Assembly: GCF_013340845.1 (NCBI RefSeq)
Contig: NZ_AP020335.1
Coordinates: forward strand, 868,001-932,000
Reading direction: 5' to 3'
DNA from: Hydrogenovibrio marinus
Lineage (GTDB): Bacteria; Pseudomonadota; Gammaproteobacteria; Thiomicrospirales; Thiomicrospiraceae
Length of the DNA: 64,000 nt
Shown: positions 27,519-36,125 of the stretch, in pieces
Numbering within the stretch: position 1 is the stretch's first letter
Layout of the letters: each line of letters opens with the position of its first letter
Translations under genes and position numbers: made by a program
The notes under the pieces: generated by a model
Database searches by the model: none
Seen by the model: only the letters and a program-made list of their open reading frames with translations
Told to the model about the DNA's origin: nothing

Positions 27519-28386
27519 AGCAGAAAGCATTCATATTTTGAGAGAAGTCGCCGCGGAGTTTAAAAAACCGGTGATGTTGTATTCGATCGGCAAAGATTCT
27601 TCGGTTTTGCTGCACCTGGCCCGCAAAGCATTTTATCCCGGATGCATTCCGTTTCCGTTATTGCATGTCGATACGGACTGGAAGTTTCGGGAGATGATAG
27701 AGTTTCGTGATCGACAGGCTGAAAAACACGGTTTTGATTTGTTGATTTATCAAAATCAGCAAGGGTTAGAAATCGGCATAAATCCGTTTGTTCACGGCAG
27801 TTCTAAGCATACCGATCTGATGAAAACCCAGGCATTGAAACAGGCTTTGTCGCTGCATGGTTTTGATGCGGCGATCGGCGGAGCCCGTCGAGATGAAGAG
27901 AAGTCGAGAGCCAAGGAACGTATTTATTCGTTTCGTGATCGTCACCATCGCTGGGAACCGAAGGCACAACGTCCGGAATTGTGGAATATCTACAACGCAG
28001 CGCTCGATGAAGGGGAAAGCATTCGCGCGTTTCCTTTGTCCAACTGGACCGAGTTGGACATCTGGCTGTATATCTTGCAAGAACAGATTGAACTGGTTCC
28101 TTTGTATTTTGCCAAACCGCGTCCTGTGCTGCGTCGAGACGGCATGTGGATTATGCGTGACGATGAACGCATGCCATTGCAGGCAGGCGAAGAACCGGAA
28201 GAAAAATGGGTTCGATTCCGTACTCTAGGCTGTTATCCACTAACTGGAGCTATAGAGTCGCGGGCGATGACTTTGGAAGACGTGGTGGCGGAAACGGTGG
28301 GAGCCACGACTTCGGAACGGCAGGGACGGGCGATTGATCAGGATCAATCTGGAATGGAACAGAAAAAGCGGGAGGGCTATTTCTAA
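27496..28386 (+). CDS. cysD: Sulfate adenylyltransferase subunit 2
   Basis: 296 residues. With CysN it makes APS from sulfate and ATP. The PP-loop-like [18 protein letters not shown], the HVDTDWKF strand and [15 protein letters not shown] are typical. The C-terminus [19 protein letters not shown] matches the family end. A TAATG overlap links it to cysN. Confidence 0.97.
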   Translation: MTHLEQLEAESIHILREVAAEFKKPVMLYSIGKDSSVLLHLARKAFYPGCIPFPLLHVDTDWKFREMIEFRDRQAEKHGFDLLIYQNQQGLEIGINPFVHGSSKHTDLMKTQALKQALSLHGFDAAIGGARRDEEKSRAKERIYSFRDRHHRWEPKAQRPELWNIYNAALDEGESIRAFPLSNWTELDIWLYILQEQIELVPLYFAKPRPVLRRDGMWIMRDDERMPLQAGEEPEEKWVRFRTLGCYPLTGAIESRAMTLEDVVAETVGATTSERQGRAIDQDQSGMEQKKREGYF

Positions 28387-29789
28387 TGAGTGAATCACAG
28401 GCAATCGATATTCGGAACTATCTGCAACAGCATCGCAGTAAATCGCTGATGCGCTTACTTATTTGCGGAAGTGTTGATGACGGAAAAAGCACGCTTCTTG
28501 GCCGTTTGCTGTTTGACAGCCATCAGCTGTATGAAGATCAGCTGCAGGGACTTCATCACGATGTGAAGGGTAAAAATGCTGAAGGCGATCTGGAGCTGGC
28601 GATGCTGGTTGACGGACTGCAGGCCGAACGTGAACAAGGGATTACCATCGACGTTGCATACCGTTTTTTTTCAACCGACAAACGTAAATTCATCATTGCC
28701 GATACGCCGGGACACGAGCAGTACACTCGAAACATGGTGACGGGCGCTTCAACCGCAGAAGCGGCGATTTTATTGGTGGATGCGCGCTATGGCGTGCAGA
28801 GCCAAACCCGCCGTCATGCTTTTATCTGCCATGCTCTGGGTATCCGAAACTGGATTGTCGCCATTAATAAAATGGATTTGGTGAACTACGACGAGCAGGT
28901 GTTCGATGCAATTCAAAGAGAACTGGAGACAATCAGCCAGACGCTGGGAGGCGTCAGTAGCTATTCGATTCCGGTATCGGCATTGAAAGGCGAGAATACG
29001 CTGGAAAAAGGCGACAAAATGCCCTGGTATCAAGGTGAAGCGCTTTTACCATATCTGGAAAATCTTTCGGTCGAGGCTGTGTCAGAGCCGGCACCGAACC
29101 GTTTCAGCGTGCAATGGGTGAATCGACCGAATGCTGATTTTCGCGGGTACAGCGGTACGGTTCAATCCGGTTGTCTGCAATTTGGCCAGGCGGTGAAAAT
29201 CTATCCGGGGGAGCAGCGTTCGCGCATCAAACGTCTGGTGACTTTCGATGGTGATCTCGACGTTGCGGAAGCCGGTCAGGCGGTTACTGTCGTTTTACAG
29301 GATGAACGGGATATCAGTCGCGGAGACTGGATCATTCCGGAAACGGAAGAGGTCGGGTTTTCAAACTGCTTTGATGCGCATCTGGTCTGGTTTGACGAGC
29401 AGAGAATGCAGGAAGGGCAGAGTTTTTATATTAAGTTTGCCGCTCGTCAGACCGAGGCTTGCGTAAGCAAAGTCGACCACAAGATCGATATCAATCGATA
29501 TGAAAGAGAACCGGCGTCGGGATTACAGATGAATGAAATCGGTCTGGTTTCTATCGAATTGGCCGAATCCACCTTGCTGGATTGTTATCGGAAAGGCATC
29601 GGCGCTTTTATTTTGATCGACCGCTTCAGCAATGCGACGGTTGCCGCGGGGATGATTCGCGAAATTCGGCAGAAAAAGCAGCAGCAGTTTTCCGATTTTG
29701 AACTGGAACTGAATGCTCTTATGCGCAAGCATTTCCCGCATTGGCATATTCGTGACCTGCCGAGATCGGCGGGTGAATCCGATGATTGA
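28386..29789 (+). CDS. cysN: Sulfate adenylyltransferase subunit 1 (GTPase)
   Basis: 467 residues of the EF-Tu-like GTPase family. GSVDDGKSTLLGRLL, DTPGHEQYTRNM and NKMDLV are the nucleotide motifs. It drives APS formation by GTP hydrolysis. The APS kinase domain (CysC) that is fused in some bacteria is absent. The 3' end overlaps the permease gene by 8 bases. Confidence 0.97.
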   Translation: MSESQAIDIRNYLQQHRSKSLMRLLICGSVDDGKSTLLGRLLFDSHQLYEDQLQGLHHDVKGKNAEGDLELAMLVDGLQAEREQGITIDVAYRFFSTDKRKFIIADTPGHEQYTRNMVTGASTAEAAILLVDARYGVQSQTRRHAFICHALGIRNWIVAINKMDLVNYDEQVFDAIQRELETISQTLGGVSSYSIPVSALKGENTLEKGDKMPWYQGEALLPYLENLSVEAVSEPAPNRFSVQWVNRPNADFRGYSGTVQSGCLQFGQAVKIYPGEQRSRIKRLVTFDGDLDVAEAGQAVTVVLQDERDISRGDWIIPETEEVGFSNCFDAHLVWFDEQRMQEGQSFYIKFAARQTEACVSKVDHKIDINRYEREPASGLQMNEIGLVSIELAESTLLDCYRKGIGAFILIDRFSNATVAAGMIREIRQKKQQQFSDFELELNALMRKHFPHWHIRDLPRSAGESDD

Positions 29790-31545
29790 GTGGCAGGCAG
29801 GACTGACTCTTGGCATGGTTATTCTGGTGTTACTCGCCATGGCCGTGACGAATATTGCCGCCGATGTATTGATGATGTTTGCGTTGTGCGTGCTTCTAGT
29901 CAGCGGAATTCTGAGCCCGGTGGAAGCCTTTGCAGGGTTCGCTAACCCCGGAGTGATGACAATCGCATTGCTGTACGTGGTTGCCGCGGGCTTAAGAGAA
30001 ACCGGTGCCGTTTACTGGCTCGGACACTGGCTGTTGGGGCGTCCTGCTACCCAGCGCGGAGCCATTGGCAATATGATTGTTCCGATCGCTGGTCTGAGCG
30101 GGTTGATGAATAACACCACCATAGTATCGATTTTCATTCCGGTGATTCAGCAGTGGGCGGTCAGATTGCGTATTTCTCCTTCTCAATTGTTAATGCCCTT
30201 GAGTTTTCTGGCGATTATGGGCGGCAGCCTGACGCTGATCGGAACCAGTACCAATCTGGTTGTGGTCGGATTGTTGCAGGCCGACAAACATTTTTCTCTG
30301 GGGATGTTTGACATTGCTTGGGTCGGATTGCCGACCTTGGTGATTGGCAGTCTGTTTTTGTGGCTCTTTTCCGGCAAGCTTTTGCCCAAGCGCAAAAATC
30401 CGATCGCCATGCCTGCGGATGCAAGGCTTTATCAAGTTCGGGTTGAAATATTGCCGTCGGCGCCCTGCATTGGGAAGCCTCTGGCTTCGACCGATTTGAA
30501 GCATTTGCAGCATGGAAAGTGGCAGGGCATTCAACGTAACAGAGAGTGGATTTCCGAAGATCCGGAACAGGTGATTCTACAGGCAGGTGATGTTTTATGG
30601 CTGAAAGGTCACCCGCTTGCGAGTCAGAGATTGCGCCAATATCCCGGGCTGAAACTGCTTGGCGAAGCACCGACGTCGCTTTCGGCGCCGCATACCAGTT
30701 TGATCGAGGTGATTCTGAGTTCCGATTTTCCGGGATTGGGTGAACCCTTGAAAATGCTGAAATTCTGGGAGCGGTACCAGGCTCGGGTTTTGGCGATTTC
30801 CCGGGGAGGCAATCACCTGACTCAGGAACTGGATGAAGTGAAATTGACGCTGGGGGATGCCATGCTACTGGAAGCCGGGCCGAGTTTTGTCGAACAGTAT
30901 CGTTTCCGTAAGGATTTCCTCCTGGTCAGTACTCTGGCCGACGAGCCGCCGCCGAACTTTCGCAAAGCTCCGTGGGCGATGAGTATTTTGTTTTTGATGC
31001 TCTTGTTGACGGCATTTGCATTTGTACCGATGTTGGAGGCTGCGCTTCTGGCTGCTGGAGCAATGCTTGCCAGCGGTTGCGTGAACATTGTCAAAGCGCG
31101 TCGCTACGTGGATTTGATGACGTTGATTACGATTGCCGCGTCTTTCGCCCTGGCGTCGGCGATGTCGAAAACCGGCGTCAGCCATTGGCTGGTTGAATCG
31201 TTGCTAGGGATGGTTGGAACAGCGCCGTTGCTGGCGTTGATTCTTATCTATATGATCACGGCTCTTCTGACCGAGCTTGTGACCAACAACGCGGCGGCAG
31301 TATTGATGTTTTCGGTGTCAACGGAGCTGGCCGGTCAGCTGGGAGTGAGTTTTCTGCCTTTTGTGGTTGCCGTCATGATGGCGGCTTCGGCGAGCTTTCT
31401 GACGCCGATCGGCTATCAGACCAATCTGATGGTGGCAGGTCCTGGAGGTTACCGGTTAGTGGATTTTCTGCGTCTGGGTATTCCACTGAATTTAATTTGT
31501 GCAACCGTGTCGCTGGCGGTCATTCCGCTAGTTTGGCCATTTTAA
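29782..31545 (+). CDS. SLC13-type permease with TrkA-C domains, likely sulfate
   Basis: 587 residues. Two blocks of membrane helices surround a soluble middle part (about residues 205-380) with two TrkA-C-like domains (LPSAPCIGKPLASTDL and SDFPGLGEPLKML). The motifs NTTIVSIFIP with GTSTNLVV, and NNAAAVLMF with TPIGYQTNL, are those of the SLC13/DASS group. Position between cysN and cysH points to sulfate uptake; substrate is inferred. The start at 29782 lies within the end of cysN. Confidence 0.85.
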   Translation: MIEWQAGLTLGMVILVLLAMAVTNIAADVLMMFALCVLLVSGILSPVEAFAGFANPGVMTIALLYVVAAGLRETGAVYWLGHWLLGRPATQRGAIGNMIVPIAGLSGLMNNTTIVSIFIPVIQQWAVRLRISPSQLLMPLSFLAIMGGSLTLIGTSTNLVVVGLLQADKHFSLGMFDIAWVGLPTLVIGSLFLWLFSGKLLPKRKNPIAMPADARLYQVRVEILPSAPCIGKPLASTDLKHLQHGKWQGIQRNREWISEDPEQVILQAGDVLWLKGHPLASQRLRQYPGLKLLGEAPTSLSAPHTSLIEVILSSDFPGLGEPLKMLKFWERYQARVLAISRGGNHLTQELDEVKLTLGDAMLLEAGPSFVEQYRFRKDFLLVSTLADEPPPNFRKAPWAMSILFLMLLLTAFAFVPMLEAALLAAGAMLASGCVNIVKARRYVDLMTLITIAASFALASAMSKTGVSHWLVESLLGMVGTAPLLALILIYMITALLTELVTNNAAAVLMFSVSTELAGQLGVSFLPFVVAVMMAASASFLTPIGYQTNLMVAGPGGYRLVDFLRLGIPLNLICATVSLAVIPLVWPF

Positions 31546-31560
31546 CAGGGAGTTTGAAGA

Positions 31561-32292
31561 GTGTTTAAGGAATTAAAGCAGGCTTTGGAAGTTTTGGATC
31601 CTTATGATATAGAAGGTTATCTCACGCAACTTTGCCGTTTGACGGAAGGGCAAAAAATAGTGTTTTCCAGCAGTCTGGGGCTGGAAGATCAGCTGATTAC
31701 CCATGTAATTTCCCGTTGTGAATTACCGGTTGAAGTTTTCACTTTGGACACAGGCCGTCTTTTCGCGGAAACCGAGGCATTGATTGCGACGACTGAAGCG
31801 CATTACCAACGCAGGATTCTGCGTTTTGCTCCGCAACCCGATGCGGTCAAGAGCTATGAGGAAGCGCATGGCATAAACGGTTTCTATCATTCAGTCGAGA
31901 ATCGCAAGTTATGCTGTCATATTCGTAAGGTTGAACCCTTGAACCGAGCCTTAAACGGGGCAGCGATCTGGATAACTGGCCTGCGTAGCGGGCAATCTTC
32001 ATTCCGTCAGGGGGTGCCGTTGCTAGAAGAGGACTCGGAACACGGGTTGATTAAATTCAACCCCTTGCTGGCATGGACATCGCAACAGGTAAGAGCTTAT
32101 ATCGACGCGAAGGGTATTCCTTATAATCCTCTCCACGACAAAGGATTTCCGAGTATCGGGTGTGAGCCTTGCACACGAGCCATCAAGCCGGGAGAAAATG
32201 AACGTGCCGGGCGATGGTGGTGGGAGCGGCAGAATGCTTTGCATCAGGAGTGCGGTCTTCATTTGCACGAAGAACGAATAGACAAGAAGTAA
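31561..32292 (+). CDS. cysH: Assimilatory APS reductase (CysH family)
   Basis: 243 residues. The PP-loop-type fold (FSSSLGLEDQLITH, FTLDTGRLFAET) with CCHIRK and GCEPCTR supplies the four cysteines of a [4Fe-4S] cluster, the mark of APS reductases rather than E. coli-type PAPS reductases. This fits the absence of cysC. It ends 16 bases from the convergent hupV gene. Confidence 0.93.
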   Translation: MFKELKQALEVLDPYDIEGYLTQLCRLTEGQKIVFSSSLGLEDQLITHVISRCELPVEVFTLDTGRLFAETEALIATTEAHYQRRILRFAPQPDAVKSYEEAHGINGFYHSVENRKLCCHIRKVEPLNRALNGAAIWITGLRSGQSSFRQGVPLLEEDSEHGLIKFNPLLAWTSQQVRAYIDAKGIPYNPLHDKGFPSIGCEPCTRAIKPGENERAGRWWWERQNALHQECGLHLHEERIDKK

Positions 32293-32308
32293 GCTATTTC
32301 CATTATAA

Positions 32309-33757
32309 CTAGTGAACCGTGCAAACCATACATGGATCAAAGGAGCGCACGATATGCTGAACATTGACCGGATCAGTCTCTCCATCGTACAGCGGAGTGT
32401 TTTCCAAAGCCTTTTCCAGAGCGCCCGGCGTGTTCTGCTGATCTCTCGGGGAGAAATTCCAAGTGGTCGGTGCGATAATCTGGTAACTGTATATCCGGTT
32501 GTTTTTTACTTCCAGCCAGTGGCCGAGACTGCCGCGAGCCGCTTCAATCAGTCCTACGCCGCGCTGGTGAACAATGTCGCCCGGTTCGGTGAAGAAATGA
32601 CCGGTCTCCGAAAACCCTTGTTGCAGCCAGGATTCTACCTGTACGGTCAATTTGACCAGTTCAAGCGTTCGCGCCAGAATTCGTGAATAAACGCAGCTGC
32701 CGTAGCGCTGTATCAGGTCGAGAATCAACGGTTGCTTAGCCATCACCTGCCGGGCCAGCGAACCGGTTTCGGCCACTTCCCCTTTTAAGCGCGGAGCCTT
32801 GCACCAGCTGTAGGCATCCGGGTTGTCCAACAGAGGCATCTGAGCTTGATGCCAGGGTGACGAATGGATATCGCCCTGATAGTTGGCATGGCTGATGTCT
32901 TCCTGAATATGGGATGGGTTCAGCAGATGGAACTCGCCGTTGCGATAGACTCCCGAGGGGATCAGACGTTGCCCGTTGGATTCGGGAAAGCTACCGTAAC
33001 TCATTAGCAAGGCATCGCTTTTGCCAAGCTCGTGCAACGACAAATCGGTGGCTATGGCGATGAACAGCCCAAGATCGGAATCAGCGTGCTGCTGTTGCCA
33101 GCTTTGCAAATCCGCTTCGTTTTCCAGAGCGAGAAAGTTTTCCAACTTGTCATGGAGTAGAGAGTTTTCCAGAAAATGTCGCAGCTTTTGCGCGTAGAGC
33201 AACATCTGCATGACTTCCGCATCGTTGAGTGATCGGCTACAGCCACCGGGTTGAATGGCAAGTGTATGCGGCCAGTGACCGGCAAGGGTTCCCATCATTT
33301 TCAGCCAGTGGCTGCGCGCCTCTATCGCACGGGCGGAGGAAACGCCCTGCATGGCTTTGAAACGTTTTTGACTGTCGGAAAACCATGTACGGTCCTTGTA
33401 GATTCCACGCGCAAAGTCCGGCATGAAAAACAGATAAAAGTGTGTTAGTAGATCGGCGGCATTCTCGTTGGCGAGCATTAAATTGATCGCCCTTTGGCCG
33501 TTTTCCGGTGGTGAGATGCCATAAATCTGGCTTAGTGCCTGAGCCGCAGCGACTGATTGGGAAACAGAACAGATACCACAAATTCGAGGAGCGTACACCA
33601 GAGCGTCACCCAGAGGACGGCCTTGAAGCATGCTTTCAAAGCCTCTGAAAAGCGTGGAGTTCACTCGGGCGGACGTTACTTTCTGTGCTTCGATTTCCAA
33701 CTGAACTTCCAGATCGCCTTCAACCCGGTTAAATGGCCCGATAATAATCTTGCTCAT
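32309..33757 (-). CDS. hupV: Regulatory (H2-sensing) hydrogenase large subunit
   Basis: 482 residues of the HupV/HoxC family. Nickel motifs are RICGIC (Cys60, Cys63) and DPCMVC. The protein ends in CTVH with no tail, so no protease is needed, a trait of sensor hydrogenases. Ile62 and Phe110 fall at exactly the positions of the bulky residues that narrow the gas channel and give oxygen insensitivity in Ralstonia HoxC. It overlaps hupU by 4 bases and is the last gene of the operon. Confidence 0.95.
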   Translation of the reverse strand: MSKIIIGPFNRVEGDLEVQLEIEAQKVTSARVNSTLFRGFESMLQGRPLGDALVYAPRICGICSVSQSVAAAQALSQIYGISPPENGQRAINLMLANENAADLLTHFYLFFMPDFARGIYKDRTWFSDSQKRFKAMQGVSSARAIEARSHWLKMMGTLAGHWPHTLAIQPGGCSRSLNDAEVMQMLLYAQKLRHFLENSLLHDKLENFLALENEADLQSWQQQHADSDLGLFIAIATDLSLHELGKSDALLMSYGSFPESNGQRLIPSGVYRNGEFHLLNPSHIQEDISHANYQGDIHSSPWHQAQMPLLDNPDAYSWCKAPRLKGEVAETGSLARQVMAKQPLILDLIQRYGSCVYSRILARTLELVKLTVQVESWLQQGFSETGHFFTEPGDIVHQRGVGLIEAARGSLGHWLEVKNNRIYSYQIIAPTTWNFSPRDQQNTPGALEKALENTPLYDGETDPVNVQHIVRSFDPCMVCTVH

Positions 33758-34746
33758 AGCTTTTTCCTTTTAATTTCCGGGCTAATTTCAATTCGCTCGG
33801 AAATAGCATTGATTTTTAATCGTTTTGGTGTGGCTGACTTTGCTAGAGTCGACAATGCTATAAACCAGGCTTTAGGCATATCACTAGGAAGCCCTACAGG
33901 AATGTTACCTATTTTTGGGGTTTCCTGATAGGAGTGATTGAGATGACCGAAATCCGGGGAGGTGCAATCCACACAGGGGTAACCGCCTTTGGTGCAGGAG
34001 CCGTTGCCGTTCCACGGACGTTCATTGCAGTCGGCATGCGCGACTGTGCCGACGCATCCCATATGTTCCATCATGCAGCCGAGATCGGAGGGTTTGACGG
34101 CGCTGGCTTTGTATTCGTAATATTCGTTTCTAGAACAGCCGTGATGTACCAGTTTATCGGCGTAGAAACGGGGGCGGTTGTAGGGATCAAGGTGTTCGGT
34201 TTTCAATTTCTGGAAACGGATCAGACCGATGGTTTCGGCGACCCATCCAGGGTGAACCGGGCAGCCTGAAATGTTGATCACTGGTAGTCCGGCACGGCTT
34301 TTGAAGTTTGTCGGTAACAGGCTTCCAGCGAAATTCTGATCGTACTGCAGTCCGGTCGCCTCGACGGTATTGGGCGGTGAAGCCGTGATGCCGCCGAACG
34401 CGGCGCAGGTGCCGACAGCGAGAACGTAATCGGCTTTTTCGCTCAGACGCTCGATCAGCTCCTTGGCAGGCGTTTCGGTTCCGGCAAGCATATGAAAGCG
34501 TCCACTGCCTTTCGGTCCCATAATGACCGAGCCTTCAAGGCAGAAAATGTCCAGTTTGATTTCGTCCTTTAATACGGCGTCGAGCATCGCCTGAGTTTCT
34601 GAACCGCTGTGTTCGGTCAGAGAGGGGTGCCAGAGCCAATTGAGTTGCATGGATCGGGACCATTCGATCAGATCCATCTCTTCCAGACCGAGAAATGAGA
34701 GGGTGCAGCCGCTACAGCCGCCAGATTGGAACCAGAGAATATTCAT
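33754..34746 (-). CDS. hupU: Regulatory (H2-sensing) hydrogenase small subunit
   Basis: 330 residues of the HupU/HoxB family, with cluster cysteines from the first motif SGGCSGC onward (VGTCAAFGG, SGCPVHPG, HHGCSRNEYY). It has no Tat signal and no C-terminal membrane helix, so the sensor stays in the cytoplasm. The ATG at 34746 has AGGAGG 7 bases upstream; a TTG two codons earlier is rejected. Confidence 0.95.
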   Translation of the reverse strand: MNILWFQSGGCSGCTLSFLGLEEMDLIEWSRSMQLNWLWHPSLTEHSGSETQAMLDAVLKDEIKLDIFCLEGSVIMGPKGSGRFHMLAGTETPAKELIERLSEKADYVLAVGTCAAFGGITASPPNTVEATGLQYDQNFAGSLLPTNFKSRAGLPVINISGCPVHPGWVAETIGLIRFQKLKTEHLDPYNRPRFYADKLVHHGCSRNEYYEYKASAVKPSDLGCMMEHMGCVGTVAHADCNERPWNGNGSCTKGGYPCVDCTSPDFGHLNHSYQETPKIGNIPVGLPSDMPKAWFIALSTLAKSATPKRLKINAISERIEISPEIKRKKL

Positions 34747-34748
34747 GC

Positions 34749-36116
34749 TCAAGCCTCCTGAGCGTGACTGGAAGTCAAGGTTTGGGTCTCTTCGCTATTG
34801 GATAGATTTTCGTCGCCGGGAAGCAGGATCTGGAAGGCGGCGCCGCCCTCCGGTCGGTTCCAGACGTTGAGCTCGCCGTGCATCGATTGAATGAGTTGAT
34901 GGCTGATGCTTAACCCTAAGCCAGTTCCTTCCCCGACATCCTTGTCGGTAAAGAAAGGGTCGAAAATTCGTTCAAGCTGTTCTTCGGGGATGCCGGGGCC
35001 GTTATCCTCAATTAGAATCTCCACCCATTGTTGTTTTTTGTTGAGATGAATCGCTATCTGTTTGTTGAGCGGGTCTGCGATATTTTTACCACTTAAGGCG
35101 TCGAAAGCGTTTTGCACAATATTGATAACAACCTGTTGCAATGCTTGTGGATTACCGTGAATCCAGAGGTTTTCGGAAGCGGAAAAGGTAATGGTCGGCG
35201 AAGTGAGTTCCTTGCTGTTGGCCTGCACCCAATTCGTAGCGGTTTTCAGAATCGGTTTGATTTCGATGAGTTGATTGGCTTTTTCCGAATGCGGCTGGCT
35301 GAAGGTTTTCAGGCTTTTGACGATATCGGCAATGTGCTTTAACGCTTGCTGCGAATCGGCAAGCAGATCCGGGGTGTCTTCGAGAATCTCTTCAATGTCT
35401 TCGTTTGACGCGTGAACAAAAGGTCTGACTTCGTCAAAATAGCTCTTTAACGACCATAGGTTGCCTTTCAAAACGCTGATCGGGGTATTCAGCTCATGCG
35501 CCACACCGGATACCAAGCGCCCGAGTGCGGCCATTTTTTCCGAGTGCACCATTTTTTCTTTGGTTTGGGCCAGTTCCTGGTGAGCTTTCTTGAGAGCTTC
35601 ATAAGCCGTTAGCAGCTCTCCGATTGGCCTTGCGACGATCACTTTTCCTTTGAAGTCGCACTGATCCGGGTTCAGACAGCTGCAACTCATACTGATCGGG
35701 ATGTTACCATGCAGAGTGTGTAGGCTGCCCTGTAAGTCCTGTAGGCTGATGCCTTGCTTCAGTAGACTGTTTTTGATCGGTTGAGGTGTTTGAACGAAAT
35801 CGAGTATCGAGTGATGAATGACGCTGTCTTCGTTCAGTCCGGTTAATTCCAGAAAGGCGGGATTAACCTGCGTAATCTTGTGTTCGTTGTCGATGACGAT
35901 CAGCAAATCCGACATGGAGGAAATGATGCCGGAGATAAACTGGTGAGCCTGGTTGAGCGCCTGATTTTTTTCTTCTATTTCAGTCTGGTATTGCAGGGAT
36001 TGGGTATAAGATTCTTCCATTGCCTGTAAAACTTCCAGCCATTCACCCACTTCGAAGGGAGAGGGAGCCGAAGACTTCAGGGATTCCGAATGAGCAGCTT
36101 GAACCAATTTTGTCAT
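34749..36116 (-). CDS. hupT: Sensor histidine kinase of the H2-sensing system
   Basis: 455 residues without membrane helices. A coiled coil and PAS domain (about residues 60-130) bind the sensor hydrogenase in the HoxJ/HupT family. The dimerisation box has the phosphorylated histidine in GVAHELNTPISVLKGN, and the ATPase domain shows NIVQNAFDAL, EDNGPGIP and GTGLGLSI. It pairs with HoxA. A short Cys-rich stretch (SCSCLNPDQCDF) follows the PAS domain. Confidence 0.94.
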   Translation of the reverse strand: MTKLVQAAHSESLKSSAPSPFEVGEWLEVLQAMEESYTQSLQYQTEIEEKNQALNQAHQFISGIISSMSDLLIVIDNEHKITQVNPAFLELTGLNEDSVIHHSILDFVQTPQPIKNSLLKQGISLQDLQGSLHTLHGNIPISMSCSCLNPDQCDFKGKVIVARPIGELLTAYEALKKAHQELAQTKEKMVHSEKMAALGRLVSGVAHELNTPISVLKGNLWSLKSYFDEVRPFVHASNEDIEEILEDTPDLLADSQQALKHIADIVKSLKTFSQPHSEKANQLIEIKPILKTATNWVQANSKELTSPTITFSASENLWIHGNPQALQQVVINIVQNAFDALSGKNIADPLNKQIAIHLNKKQQWVEILIEDNGPGIPEEQLERIFDPFFTDKDVGEGTGLGLSISHQLIQSMHGELNVWNRPEGGAAFQILLPGDENLSNSEETQTLTSSHAQEA

Positions 36117-36125
36117 GGACTTATC

